Shown here piece after piece: positions 28,391 to 37,034 of a stretch of DNA of 64,000 nt. The DNA comes from Acidobacteriota bacterium (GTDB taxonomy: Bacteria > Acidobacteriota > Thermoanaerobaculia > Multivoradales > SZUA-115). The notes beneath the pieces are model-generated. The model did not search any database and was not told the origin of the DNA. It saw nothing but the letters and a program-made list of their open reading frames with translations. Numbering within the stretch: position 1 is the stretch's first letter; each line of letters starts with the position of its first letter. Location of the stretch: assembly GCA_024277255.1 (NCBI GenBank), contig JAJRVQ010000134.1, positions 248,001 through 312,000 on the forward strand, read 5' to 3'. Both the position numbers and the translations under genes were made by a program.

Positions 28391-29587
28391 ATGGTTGTGA
28401 CCGATGCCAAAGTAGCCAATCCAACTTCGAACGATGCCGGCGGCGGCATCTGCTTGGCCTTGTCGGCGGCTCAAGCCGCAGCCCGGCAGGAGTTCCAGCG
28501 CTTTGCCGATGAACACATCGTGCCCTTTGCCGGCGAATGGGAACGCCAGCGCCGAGTTCCCGATAGCTTCATCAGCTTGCTCAAAGAGCGAGGCTACCTC
28601 GGTGCCAACCTGCCCAAGGAGGTCGGCGGCGGCGGCATGGAACCCATCACCTACGGTCTTCTGACCGAGCAACTAGGCCGTGGCTGCTCTTCGGTCCGAT
28701 CGCTGCTGACGGTTCACGACATGGCCACGGTGGCGATCGCGCGTTGGGGAAGCCCCGCCGTCAAGCAAGAGATTCTCCCCCGCCTGGCCAGTGCTGAAGC
28801 AGTGGCCGCCTTCGGCCTTTCCGAACCCAACGTCGGCAGTGACGCCGCTGCTGTCGAAACCACGGCGGTGCGCCAGCCGGACGGCTCCTATCTCCTCAAC
28901 GGTCACAAGAAGTGGATCACCTACGGCGAGATCGCCGACTACGTGTTGCTTCTGGCCCGCTGCGAAGACCAACCGACGGCATTTGTCGTCCCGGCGACGG
29001 CCGAAGGTTTCTCCCGCGTGCCGCTCAACAACTTCATGGGCACCGCCGCTTCGCGCGTCACCCAACTCCTCTTCAAGAACTGCCGGATCCCCGCCGACCA
29101 CCTGCTGGGGCGCATCGGCGTCGGCGTCTCTCATGTCTTCTCGATGGCGCTCGACCATGGCCGCTACAGCGTTGCCTGGGGCTCGGTCGGCATCGCTCAA
29201 GGCTGCCTCGACGCCTGTCTCTCCTATGCCGAGGCACGGATTCAGGGAGAGGGCAAGCGGTTGATGGAGCACCAGCTGATTCGCCGTCTGCTCACCGAGA
29301 TGACGGTCAGCACCCGCGCCGCCCGCTTGTTGTGCCTGCGCGCCGGCTATCTGCGCCAGATCGAAGACCCGGGCGCCCTCCCTGAGACTCTGATCGCCAA
29401 GTACGCCGCCTCGCGTGCCGCCACCAATGCCGCCAATGCCGCCATCCAGCTCCACGGAGCCAACGGCTTGAGCGACGACTACCCGGTGGCTCGCTTTCTT
29501 CGCGATTCCAAGGTGATGGAGATCATCGAAGGCAGCAGCCAGATCCAGCAAACCACCATCGCCGGGCTGCCGCTGCTCGACTACTGA
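28391..29587 (+). CDS. acyl-CoA dehydrogenase family protein
   Basis: FAD enzyme of 398 residues. An N-terminal helical domain is followed by the middle beta domain with the FAD-binding signature GLSEPNVGSDAAAVETTA and KKWITYGEIAD. The C-terminal helical domain has the catalytic base in MEIIEGSSQIQQ and the arginine helix SRAATNAANAAIQLHGANG. It would oxidise an acyl-CoA or acyl-ACP to the enoyl form. No ETF or beta-oxidation gene is adjacent, so the substrate is open. Confidence 0.92.
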   Translation: MVVTDAKVANPTSNDAGGGICLALSAAQAAARQEFQRFADEHIVPFAGEWERQRRVPDSFISLLKERGYLGANLPKEVGGGGMEPITYGLLTEQLGRGCSSVRSLLTVHDMATVAIARWGSPAVKQEILPRLASAEAVAAFGLSEPNVGSDAAAVETTAVRQPDGSYLLNGHKKWITYGEIADYVLLLARCEDQPTAFVVPATAEGFSRVPLNNFMGTAASRVTQLLFKNCRIPADHLLGRIGVGVSHVFSMALDHGRYSVAWGSVGIAQGCLDACLSYAEARIQGEGKRLMEHQLIRRLLTEMTVSTRAARLLCLRAGYLRQIEDPGALPETLIAKYAASRAATNAANAAIQLHGANGLSDDYPVARFLRDSKVMEIIEGSSQIQQTTIAGLPLLDY

Positions 29588-29594
29588 GCTGTTT

Positions 29595-30485
29595 TTAGTT
29601 CGCTCTCCGGATCCGATCGAGGCGGGAGAAAAAGGGGGCCAGCGGTGCCGCCGGATCGAACTCTTGGCGGAAACGCTCGAGGGCCGAGTTCTCCGGGCGC
29701 AAGCCACGCGCTTGCGCCCACTCGATGAAGGGGACCAGGAACGAAGTCGCGTGCTCAAGTTCGAGGCGCAACAGCTGGGTGGTGATCCCGCCGGCGCGCA
29801 GAAAGCCGCTGCTGTCGTAAATCGAGAAAATCTCTCCCAGGTCGTAGCTCACCTGCCGCAGCTCGACCTTCCAGCCGTCGGCTCCGGGTTGCGCAGTCCG
29901 CCGCTCGAAAATCGCGTACTGAGCTCGGGTGTCGCGGTTGAACGGCAAGCCGACAGCGCCGACATTGACCACCAAGGCATCCCCAACCCGGCGCACCATC
30001 GGCCGGTGGGTGTGGGCACAAACCAGAAGCCCCTCCTCTTGCGCAGCGAGAAACTCTCTCAGCCGCTCTTCTTCGGTCCAAGATCCCAATCCCTCGCGCG
30101 TCGAGGCGGGGCTGGCGTGGACCAGCCGCAGGTCGGGCTCCAACACCGAGGTCAACGAGAGAGGCAACGAGTCAATGTAGTGGACATCCTCCTCGTTCAG
30201 TTCCGCCGCCATCCACCGAGCCGCGGACCATTCCGGCAACTTCCACCATTTCTCCGGCACTCGTCGAAAACGGAAACCGAGCAAGTAGTCCTCGTGATTG
30301 CCCCGTACACACGGCCACCCCTCACCGACGATGCGCCGCACCACCCGCGAACCCTCCGGTCCACGTCCCACCAAGTCACCACCGACGAGCACTTCGTCCA
30401 CCCGCTGGGCGGCGATATCGGACAACACCGCCTCCAAGGCCGGCATGTTGCCGTGAACGTCAGCGAAGACGGCAATCCTGCTCAT
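29595..30485 (-). CDS. YfcE/MJ0936-type metallophosphoesterase
   Basis: Calcineurin-like phosphoesterase of 296 residues with all five metal motifs: DVHGN (residues 9-13), GDLVGRGP, GNHED, HAS and CAHTHRP. It is a cytoplasmic phosphodiesterase or phosphatase, with no signal peptide. About 100 residues after the core, rich in aromatic and basic groups, have no recognised domain. It is divergent from the selenoprotein gene. Confidence 0.88.
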   Translation of the reverse strand: MSRIAVFADVHGNMPALEAVLSDIAAQRVDEVLVGGDLVGRGPEGSRVVRRIVGEGWPCVRGNHEDYLLGFRFRRVPEKWWKLPEWSAARWMAAELNEEDVHYIDSLPLSLTSVLEPDLRLVHASPASTREGLGSWTEEERLREFLAAQEEGLLVCAHTHRPMVRRVGDALVVNVGAVGLPFNRDTRAQYAIFERRTAQPGADGWKVELRQVSYDLGEIFSIYDSSGFLRAGGITTQLLRLELEHATSFLVPFIEWAQARGLRPENSALERFRQEFDPAAPLAPFFSRLDRIRRAN

Positions 30486-30640
30486 CGTTGTCGACCCTGT
30501 TGCAAACTACCCAGCACCCGAGGAATCTACCACCGCCGGCACGACTTTTCTTGAGGGTTCAAGAAAGGGGCCTCGCCGCCAACTCTCTTGGTAAGCTGCC
30601 GACCGCCCAGCCACCCTTTCCACTTCCGGGAGACGCCACC

Positions 30641-30967
30641 ATGGCCCAGGTCGACCTGTTCTACATGCGCCCTTCGTGAACCAGCTGTGAGCGCACCCGT
30701 GCGGTGCTGCAAGAGAGTTCCACGACGATCCGAGACGAGCGAAATTCGCGCAAGGCCCCGCTGAGCGAGACCGAAGCGATCGAGTTGCTCGCCAAAGTCG
30801 AGACAGTGAGGATCGCCAAAGGACGCAAGAGCGTGGAACAGCCGGCGAGCGAGACGACGCCCGAGGATCTCAAAGGTCGCAGCGGCAATTTCCGCGCCCC
30901 GATGGTGCGGCGCGGCAAGATCCTCCTGGTCGGATTCAACGCCGAGGCGCTGGCCGCCCTGCTGTAA
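30641..30967 (+). CDS. ArsC/Spx-family selenoprotein with in-frame UGA (Sec13)
   Basis: From ATG 30641 (GGGAG upstream) the frame reads MAQVDLFYMRPS, then TGA at 30677-30679, then TSCERTRAVLQE to a TAA at 30965-30967, giving 108 residues. The TGA sits where thioredoxin-fold ArsC/Spx proteins carry the redox Cys of a CxxC motif, so the product has Sec-Thr-Ser-Cys. The downstream part (RNSRKAPLSETEAIELL, RAPMVRRGKILLVGFN) continues the ArsC/Spx pattern without a frame change. A stem-loop fitting the bacterial SECIS rules follows the TGA. Function is probably a thiol or selenol redox reaction, and arsenate reduction is not shown. Ordinary gene calling would cut it at the TGA. Whether the host has SelA, SelB and SelC cannot be seen from this window. 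Confidence 0.85.
30677..30710 (+). promoter_or_regulatory. putative bacterial SECIS element
   Basis: After the UGA (30677-30679) GCACC (30693-30697) pairs with GGTGC (30703-30707), closing the 5-base loop CGTGC. With one bulged U at 30708 the stem extends by two pairs (30691-30692 with 30709-30710). The loop starts 18 bases after the UGA and has G at its second position. These are the published rules for bacterial SECIS hairpins read by SelB. Confidence 0.7.
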
Positions 30968-30971
30968 GGCG

Positions 30972-32240
30972 TCAGCCGAGAGGCGTGGCGAGGGCAGCGC
31001 GCAGAGGCTCTTCCAGATACCGATAGCTCGGCGTCAGCTCGCCGTGGTGGGTGATCACAGCTCCATGGAGCTGCGAGGGAAGAACCAGGTCCTCGAAGGC
31101 GGCGCTGAAATCGGCCTTGACCAGCTGTGGGATGAGGGGCAACAGACTGTCGCTGAAATGCTCGCTGGCATCACGGGGAATCTCGCACGGCAGGTTGTCC
31201 ACCGCCAGCACCACCGGCCCGCGGCCCTCGACACCGAGTTCGGTCTCGCCGCTCATCGGGTCGTAGACAAAGACCGGATCGTCCGGCGTGGTCACCCGCA
31301 CCGTGGCCTCGATCGAACCTTCCAGGTCGCAGGAAAGGTCGGCCAGGATGCGCAGCCGCGGGGTCTCCTCGGCGCTCCACAGGTGGCGTAGGTTCTCTCG
31401 GGTCACCAAGCGCCCGTGGCTCGGCTCCCAGTAGACACCATTGACCAGTGCGGTCAGGTAGGGAAGGTGACGGGCGAAGCGCTGGCGTTCCCGGCGGCGG
31501 AAGACCGTCTTGTAGAGCACCCGGCGAGAGAGATTCGAATTGCTCGCTAAACCGGGCAAGTCGTCGGGATGAACTTCGAGCACCGGCAGCCGATCGAAGA
31601 TCTCCTGCGCCCCTTGGGAGACGTTGCCGCCGCCGGTAAAGCCGAAGACCATGGGGTGCAAGGCTCGATTGACCCCCTCCTCGCGAATCTTGCGGCCGAC
31701 CGTGTCGACGAGATGCTGTACCGCTGCCTCGACGTTCGCGTAGTTGTGGGCCGGTCGCACGGCCGAGAAGGCGTTGTCTATCCCTTCCAGGTTCAACCGT
31801 TGCCCCAAAGCCCACAGGGTGTCGATGATCCCGGCGTTGCCGGCGTGGCGGCTGAAGAAGATCATCCTCCGCCCCTCAGCGTCGACGATTCGCTCATAGT
31901 CGATCAGACTGACCTCCGCCTCGAGAAGCGCCGCCAGCAGCGACATACCGGTGGGCTGCCCTTTGATCACGTGGGCAAAGAAGAGATGCGGCTTGCCGGC
32001 GAGAAGCCGCGGCACGGGAATCTCCTTGACTCCGCAGATCACTCCACACGAGGAAAGATCTTCAGCCACCAGCGCTCCCGCTTGTGCGTACTCTTCGTCG
32101 GTATAGATCCGGATGGGGGACGGCTGGACGACGACCGAAATCCCTCGTTCCTCCACCAACTCCACGACGTGGGCGGGGCTCAACGGAGCGCGACGCTCCC
32201 AACGGTTCTTGTCTTCCCGGCGAATTCCGATATCGGCCAC
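30972..32240 (-). CDS. lysine-ketoglutarate reductase-like dehydrogenase (standalone LKR domain)
   Basis: Protein of 422 residues related to the alanine dehydrogenase/transhydrogenase N-terminal fold and the LKR half of aminoadipic-semialdehyde synthase. The N-terminus reads IGIRREDKNRWERRAPLSPAHV and the middle HVIKGQPTGMSLLAALLEAEVSLIDYERI. The nucleotide-binding loop is FGFTGGGNVSQGAQEIF. It may form saccharopine from lysine and 2-oxoglutarate. No saccharopine dehydrogenase half is fused or adjacent. GTG start with AAAGGAGGAG upstream. Confidence 0.82.
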   Translation of the reverse strand: MADIGIRREDKNRWERRAPLSPAHVVELVEERGISVVVQPSPIRIYTDEEYAQAGALVAEDLSSCGVICGVKEIPVPRLLAGKPHLFFAHVIKGQPTGMSLLAALLEAEVSLIDYERIVDAEGRRMIFFSRHAGNAGIIDTLWALGQRLNLEGIDNAFSAVRPAHNYANVEAAVQHLVDTVGRKIREEGVNRALHPMVFGFTGGGNVSQGAQEIFDRLPVLEVHPDDLPGLASNSNLSRRVLYKTVFRRRERQRFARHLPYLTALVNGVYWEPSHGRLVTRENLRHLWSAEETPRLRILADLSCDLEGSIEATVRVTTPDDPVFVYDPMSGETELGVEGRGPVVLAVDNLPCEIPRDASEHFSDSLLPLIPQLVKADFSAAFEDLVLPSQLHGAVITHHGELTPSYRYLEEPLRAALATPLG

Positions 32241-32344
32241 GGAACTCCTCCTTTAGGCGAATTGACGGCTCAATGAAGCGTCGCACTCTACCATCCAACT
32301 AGGCGGAGGGCGTCAGGCACGGCGATTGCTGTAGGCAAGCTGCG

Positions 32345-33949
32345 ATGGGAGCAAAACCCAAGTTTTCGGGCTTTTGGGGACGGCGGCAAGGTGTCAAATT
32401 GACGCTGGTTGTGGCCGTGTTTGCCTTCTGTGCCACCGTGATGCCGGCACCGCACGCCGCGGCGGTTCTGCCGACGCCGCAGGCCGACGGCCAGATCGTC
32501 ACCCTTCTGCGCGGGCGCGGCATCCGACCGGTCCAGCCGCCTACCCCGGCTTCGGACTTCCGCCTCCCCGATCTGGCGGGAGGCACTCGCGCCCTTTCGG
32601 AGTCGCGCGGCCAATGGGTCGTACTCACCTTCTTCGCCACCTGGTGCGGTCCCTGCCGGTCCGAAATGCCGACCCTGGAGCAGCTCCATCGAAAGCTGGG
32701 CGACGAAGGTCTTGTCGTGCTGGGTGTCTCGACCGACCGCAGTGAGGCGAAACTGCCGGCCTTTCTCGACGGGTTGGGGATTACCTATCCCAACCTCTGG
32801 GATTCCACCGGAGCGACCGGACGCGCCTATCGCGCCACCTCGATTCCGCTTTCCTACCTGATCGATCCGGCCGGCCGCATCGTCGGCGTTTCGCGCGGTG
32901 CGCGCGACTGGAGCACTCTCGCCGACCTCTTCGAGCGCAGTTTCGAAATCTACCCACCGGGCGAAGGCCCTTCGGCCACCGACGGCGGGAACCACGAAGA
33001 GGTCGCCGACGCCGCAGCAGCGACCGGACGCACGACTGAACCCACAGCCGAGCCCGTGCCGGTCGAGTTGCCCACTCAGTTGGAGCCGCCCACCGCGCAA
33101 TGGGCCCTGTCGACCGCCGAACCTCGCCCCGGCGAGACCTTCTACCTCGACATCAAGATCCTCTGGGCCGGCAACTTCGACGAATACCTACTGCTGCCCC
33201 CGGCCCTCGAAGCTCCGCAGGGATTGCGACAGATCGGTACCTCCGCCTCCACCAGTAGCGAGGCCGGACGCAACGTCGTCAGTTATCGACTCGCCTTCGA
33301 AGCCGACGAGGTGGGCGCCTATGCCCTCGACCCGATCGAGCTGCGCTACACGCCGCGCTTCGAGCAAGAGCCGGTCGCCAGCCGCATCGCCGGTCCGACG
33401 GTGACCGTCGCCCGAGCCACCTTGCTGGGGATGCCCGTCGGCCTCGCCACCGCCACAGCCACCGGCGCCGCCGCCGCTCTAGCCCTCTTCTTCACCCTAC
33501 TCGTGCGCCGCCAGCGCCGACCGGCGGTCGATCCTACGGCTGGCGCGGCGCGGTTTCCCCAACTCGAAGAGCAGTTCGACCTGGCGCGCCGGCAACGGAT
33601 GCAAGGCGATGCCGGCGCCAGTCTGGCGACGCTGGCGCGGCTCGAAGCCGAACTCAGCACTTCTCCCAGTGCAGAGGAGAGCGCCCAACTGGCGCGCTGG
33701 CTCGACGACGTCCGCTACGGCGGTCAACTTCCGCCGCGCGAACTGTTGGATAGAATCGAGAGGCGGGTCGAGATCGGTCTGCAAGCGCTTCGCCCCGATC
33801 TTCAGCAGGCCCAGCGGGCCCGTTTCTCCCCTCGATTACGCAGTGAGAGCGACTCGCGCCCCGGCTCGTCCAGGGCGCAAAGGAGCCTGGAACCCAGAAA
33901 CAAATTCAGCCCCTTAGCCCTGAAGGAATCCACCCCTAAAGACAGTTGA
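32345..33949 (+). CDS. TlpA-type thioredoxin fused to a BatD-like region
   Basis: Protein of 534 residues and first gene of the Bat operon. A signal peptide or anchor (about 17-40) is followed by a TlpA-like thioredoxin domain (about 65-205) with Cys101-Gly-Pro-Cys104 in FFATWCGPCRSEMP and the cis-Pro in TSIPLSYLIDPAG. A beta-rich region of about 130 residues resembles a BatD Ig-like module (STAEPRPGETFYLDIKILWA). A membrane segment (about 360-386) and a basic cytoplasmic tail complete it. Exported thiol-disulfide activity combined with a BatD-type scaffold in one chain is unusual. A GTG at 32393 is an alternative start. Confidence 0.82.
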   Translation: MGAKPKFSGFWGRRQGVKLTLVVAVFAFCATVMPAPHAAAVLPTPQADGQIVTLLRGRGIRPVQPPTPASDFRLPDLAGGTRALSESRGQWVVLTFFATWCGPCRSEMPTLEQLHRKLGDEGLVVLGVSTDRSEAKLPAFLDGLGITYPNLWDSTGATGRAYRATSIPLSYLIDPAGRIVGVSRGARDWSTLADLFERSFEIYPPGEGPSATDGGNHEEVADAAAATGRTTEPTAEPVPVELPTQLEPPTAQWALSTAEPRPGETFYLDIKILWAGNFDEYLLLPPALEAPQGLRQIGTSASTSSEAGRNVVSYRLAFEADEVGAYALDPIELRYTPRFEQEPVASRIAGPTVTVARATLLGMPVGLATATATGAAAALALFFTLLVRRQRRPAVDPTAGAARFPQLEEQFDLARRQRMQGDAGASLATLARLEAELSTSPSAEESAQLARWLDDVRYGGQLPPRELLDRIERRVEIGLQALRPDLQQAQRARFSPRLRSESDSRPGSSRAQRSLEPRNKFSPLALKESTPKDS

Positions 33950-34074
33950 ATCGGCTCTCTACGTCGTAGGATCCGGCCCGGGACCCGCCGATCCGGGACC
34001 TGCTTGCCTGGACCGCCCGCCGTGTGTCGATCGCGGGTGAGCACAATCGGCGAATGAGTACAGAGGAGAGGCAG

Positions 34075-35064
34075 ATGAGCGTGACCGCACAAGAGTTGAC
34101 AACGGAGATCGAGACACTTTCCCACCGCCTTACCCAGCTTCGCGAAGAGGTCGGTAAGGTCGTGGTGGGCCAGCGATACATGATCGACCGCCTGCTCATG
34201 GCACTGATCGCCGATGGACACGTCTTGGTGGAGGGCATTCCCGGGCTAGCCAAGACCACCTCGATCAAGACCGTGGCACAAGCGGTCCAGACCAGTTTCT
34301 CGCGCATCCAGTTCACTCCCGACTTGCTGCCGGCGGACCTGATCGGAACGGAGATCTACCGCCCGCAGAGCGGCGATTTCACGGTCAAGACCGGCCCGCT
34401 GTTCACCAATCTTCTGCTCGCCGATGAGATCAACCGGGCACCGGCGAAAGTCCAGAGTGCCCTGCTCGAAGCGATGCAAGAGCGGCAAGTGACGATCGGC
34501 GACACGACCCATACCCTGCCCGATCCCTTCCTGGTGCTGGCCACCCAGAATCCAATCGAGCAAGAGGGTACCTACCCGCTACCCGAGGCGCAGATCGACC
34601 GCTTCATGTTGAAACTGCGGGTCGACTATCCGAACAAGGTCGAAGAAAAAGAGATCATGCGCCGCATGGCGAGCCGTGAAACACCGACGGTGCAGCCGGT
34701 GCTGACCCCCGACGACATCCGACGGATGCGTCAGGTCGCCGACTCGATCTACCTCGACGGCAAGGTCGAGGACTACATCGTCGACATCGTCTTCGCCACC
34801 CGCGAGCCGGGGCTCTACAAGTTGGAAGAGCTCGACAAGCTGATCGACTACGGCGCCTCGCCGCGCGCCACCATATACCTGGCGCAGGCGGCGCGGGTCC
34901 AAGCGTTCATGTCCGGGCGCTCCTACGTCACACCGCAGGATGTCAAGGACATCGGCCCCGACGTGCTGCGCCACCGGGTCTTGGTCTCCTACGAGGCCGA
35001 GGCGCGGGACCTGACATCCGACGACCTCATCCAGCAGATCTTCAACACCGTCGACGTGCCTTGA
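34075..35064 (+). CDS. moxR: MoxR-family AAA+ ATPase
   Basis: ATPase of 329 residues with Walker A-like GIPGLAKTT, Walker B LLADEINRAPAKVQSALLEA, sensor 1 VLATQNPIEQEGTYPLPEAQ and a C-terminal lid. MoxR proteins remodel or mature partner complexes, classically together with DUF58 and von Willebrand A proteins, which follow here. I start it at ATG 34075, four bases after GGAGAGG. A GTG at 34024 and an ATG at 34054 in frame lack a ribosome site. Confidence 0.95.
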   Translation: MSVTAQELTTEIETLSHRLTQLREEVGKVVVGQRYMIDRLLMALIADGHVLVEGIPGLAKTTSIKTVAQAVQTSFSRIQFTPDLLPADLIGTEIYRPQSGDFTVKTGPLFTNLLLADEINRAPAKVQSALLEAMQERQVTIGDTTHTLPDPFLVLATQNPIEQEGTYPLPEAQIDRFMLKLRVDYPNKVEEKEIMRRMASRETPTVQPVLTPDDIRRMRQVADSIYLDGKVEDYIVDIVFATREPGLYKLEELDKLIDYGASPRATIYLAQAARVQAFMSGRSYVTPQDVKDIGPDVLRHRVLVSYEAEARDLTSDDLIQQIFNTVDVP

Positions 35065-35086
35065 GGCTGCCCCTCCCCTGAACACG

Positions 35087-35998
35087 ATGAGCGAGCCACA
35101 AGCACAAACTGAGCAGCCACACGGCCAGACGCTCTCGCCCGAGCTGTTTCAGAAGATCAAGGCGATCCAGATCCGCACCCAACGGACGGTGACCGATCTG
35201 ATGGCCGGTGAGTACGAGAGCGCATTCAAGGGCCGCGGCATGGAGTTCGAGGAGGTGCGCGAGTACCGCCCCGGCGACGACATTCGCCACATCGAGTGGA
35301 AGGTCACCGCGCGCACAGGAGTACCCCACGTCAAGGAGCACCGCGAAGAGCGCGAGCTGACGGTAATGTTGCTCGTCGACCTCTCCTCCTCCGGCGCCTT
35401 CGGTAGCGGCAGCAAGCAGAAGAACGAACTGGCGGCCGAGGTCGCCGCCGTTCTCGCCTACACCGCCATCAAAAGCAACGACCGCGTCGGTTTGATCGTC
35501 TTCACCGACCACGTCGAGTGCTACATCCCGCCGAAAAAGGGGCGGGCGCACGTCTGGCGCGTCATTCGCGAGATTCTCTCCTTCCGCCCCAGCCGCCGCA
35601 GCACCGACCTCGAAGGAGCGCTGGAGTTCCTGGCCAAGGTCGCTCCGCGCCGGGTGGTCGCCTTCGTCCTCTCCGACTTCCAAGACGACGGCTACGAAGA
35701 GAGGCTGCGCATCGCCGCCAAACGGCATGATCTCACCGCCATCTCGGTCACCGACCCGCGCGAAGTGGAGTTGCCCAAGATCGGCCTGATCGAGCTGGAA
35801 GATGCCGAGACCGGTCAGACCCTGCTCATCGACACCTCGGACTCCGGGTTCGCCGGAGGCTTCAAGTTCCTTGCCGGTGAGGATCGCCACCAACGCGCCG
35901 ATCTCTTTCGCTCCGCCGGAGTCGGCGAGGTGTCGATCTGGACCGACAAGCCCTACGTCGACACCCTGATCCAGTTCTTCCGTTCGCGGGAACGTTGA
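35087..35998 (+). CDS. DUF58 domain protein
   Basis: Protein of 303 residues with the DUF58 signature RPGDDIRHIEWKVTARTG, followed by a von Willebrand A-like domain (LLVDLSSSGAFGSGSKQKNE). It is the usual partner of MoxR. There is no signal peptide or membrane segment, so it is cytoplasmic or peripheral. It lies 22 bases after moxR and one base before the next gene. Confidence 0.93.
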   Translation: MSEPQAQTEQPHGQTLSPELFQKIKAIQIRTQRTVTDLMAGEYESAFKGRGMEFEEVREYRPGDDIRHIEWKVTARTGVPHVKEHREERELTVMLLVDLSSSGAFGSGSKQKNELAAEVAAVLAYTAIKSNDRVGLIVFTDHVECYIPPKKGRAHVWRVIREILSFRPSRRSTDLEGALEFLAKVAPRRVVAFVLSDFQDDGYEERLRIAAKRHDLTAISVTDPREVELPKIGLIELEDAETGQTLLIDTSDSGFAGGFKFLAGEDRHQRADLFRSAGVGEVSIWTDKPYVDTLIQFFRSRER

Positions 35999-35999
35999 G

Positions 36000-37031
36000 A
36001 TGGCCCAAACTGAAATGAAACTACGCCAACCACCCACCACCGCCGAGGCGCCGGCCAGGGACAGCCTGGTTCGCCTCCTGCTGGCGCTCTGCTTGCTCCT
36101 TCTGGCCGCCGTCGCTGTGCGTCTTTGGCTGGTGCCGGCGCCTCATGCCGACGACGACGCCGATCACCTTCGCACCGTGGCCAGCAAGCTGAAGGCGGCC
36201 GGCGTGCTCGACGAAGCTTCGGCTCTTTACGCCACCTACCTCTCCTCCGCCTCGCAACCTGCCGAGACGCGGGCCAAGATCGCCTACAGCCTGGGTAACA
36301 GCTACCTCGATCAGGGGCGGTACAAATCCGCTCTGCGCTGGTTCTACGAGGCCGAGACGTTGGGCTCCGGCGAACTGGCGGACGAGGTCGGCCAGCGGAT
36401 CGTGCACTGTCTGGAAGGGCTGGGCCGCACCCAAGCGGCGCAAGCGGCACTCAGCAACCAGGTCCAGCTGGGAGATGACGAGGACAACCAAGACCAGGTG
36501 CGGCGCGGCGACGGCGACCCGGTCGTGGCCCGCATCGGTGAACGGGAGATCCGGCGCTCGGAGGTCGAGCACAGTCTCGACTCGATGCCGGCACAGGCGG
36601 CGCAGCAGTTCAAGGCGCAACCGGAGAAGCTACTGCGCCAATTTGTCGCCGACGAACTGATCTGGCGCAAGGCTCAGAAGCTCGAATATGACCAGGATCC
36701 GGAAGTGGTGGCACAGCTCACGGCGCTGCACAAGCAACTCGCCGTCGCCAAGTTAGCCGAGCGCGAGGTGGTCGACCGGATCACCGTCGACCCAGCCGAC
36801 CTGGCCAACTTCTTCGCCGCCAACCTCGATCGCTACCGCACCACGGCAGAAGAGGGCCGGCCGGCGGCAGAGCCGAAGTTGGAGGAGGTCCGCTCGCGCG
36901 TCGAGCGGGACTACCGCGCACAGAAAGCGCAGACGGCATTCCAGCAGATGGTCGAATCGGAACTGGCCGCCGACGAGGTCGAGCTGCTCCCTGAAGCGAT
37001 GAAGCGCGACCACCAACCAGGGGATCGATAG
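36000..37031 (+). CDS. membrane-anchored TPR protein with SurA-like C-terminus
   Basis: Protein of 343 residues. A single membrane segment (about 24-46) is followed by TPR-like hairpins (about 60-140, KIAYSLGNSYLDQGRYKSAL). A highly charged linker leads to a region of about 160 residues patterned like the SurA/PpiC chaperone N-terminal part (VVARIGEREIRRSEVEHSLD, LLRQFVADELIWRKAQKLEY). No parvulin catalytic domain follows, so any activity would be chaperone-like rather than prolyl isomerase. It is embedded in the Bat operon with one-base spacing from the DUF58 gene. Confidence 0.7.
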   Translation: MAQTEMKLRQPPTTAEAPARDSLVRLLLALCLLLLAAVAVRLWLVPAPHADDDADHLRTVASKLKAAGVLDEASALYATYLSSASQPAETRAKIAYSLGNSYLDQGRYKSALRWFYEAETLGSGELADEVGQRIVHCLEGLGRTQAAQAALSNQVQLGDDEDNQDQVRRGDGDPVVARIGEREIRRSEVEHSLDSMPAQAAQQFKAQPEKLLRQFVADELIWRKAQKLEYDQDPEVVAQLTALHKQLAVAKLAEREVVDRITVDPADLANFFAANLDRYRTTAEEGRPAAEPKLEEVRSRVERDYRAQKAQTAFQQMVESELAADEVELLPEAMKRDHQPGDR

Positions 37032-37034
37032 CCG

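Noticed and set aside
28098..28424. 108-codon minus-strand frame in the gap before the acyl-CoA dehydrogenase
   Set aside because: No ribosome site and no family resemblance, and it partly overlaps the next gene's start.
30704..30967. Independent 87-codon gene after the TGA at 30677
   Set aside because: It has no ribosome site and continues the upstream frame. It is better read as the C-terminal part of the selenoprotein.
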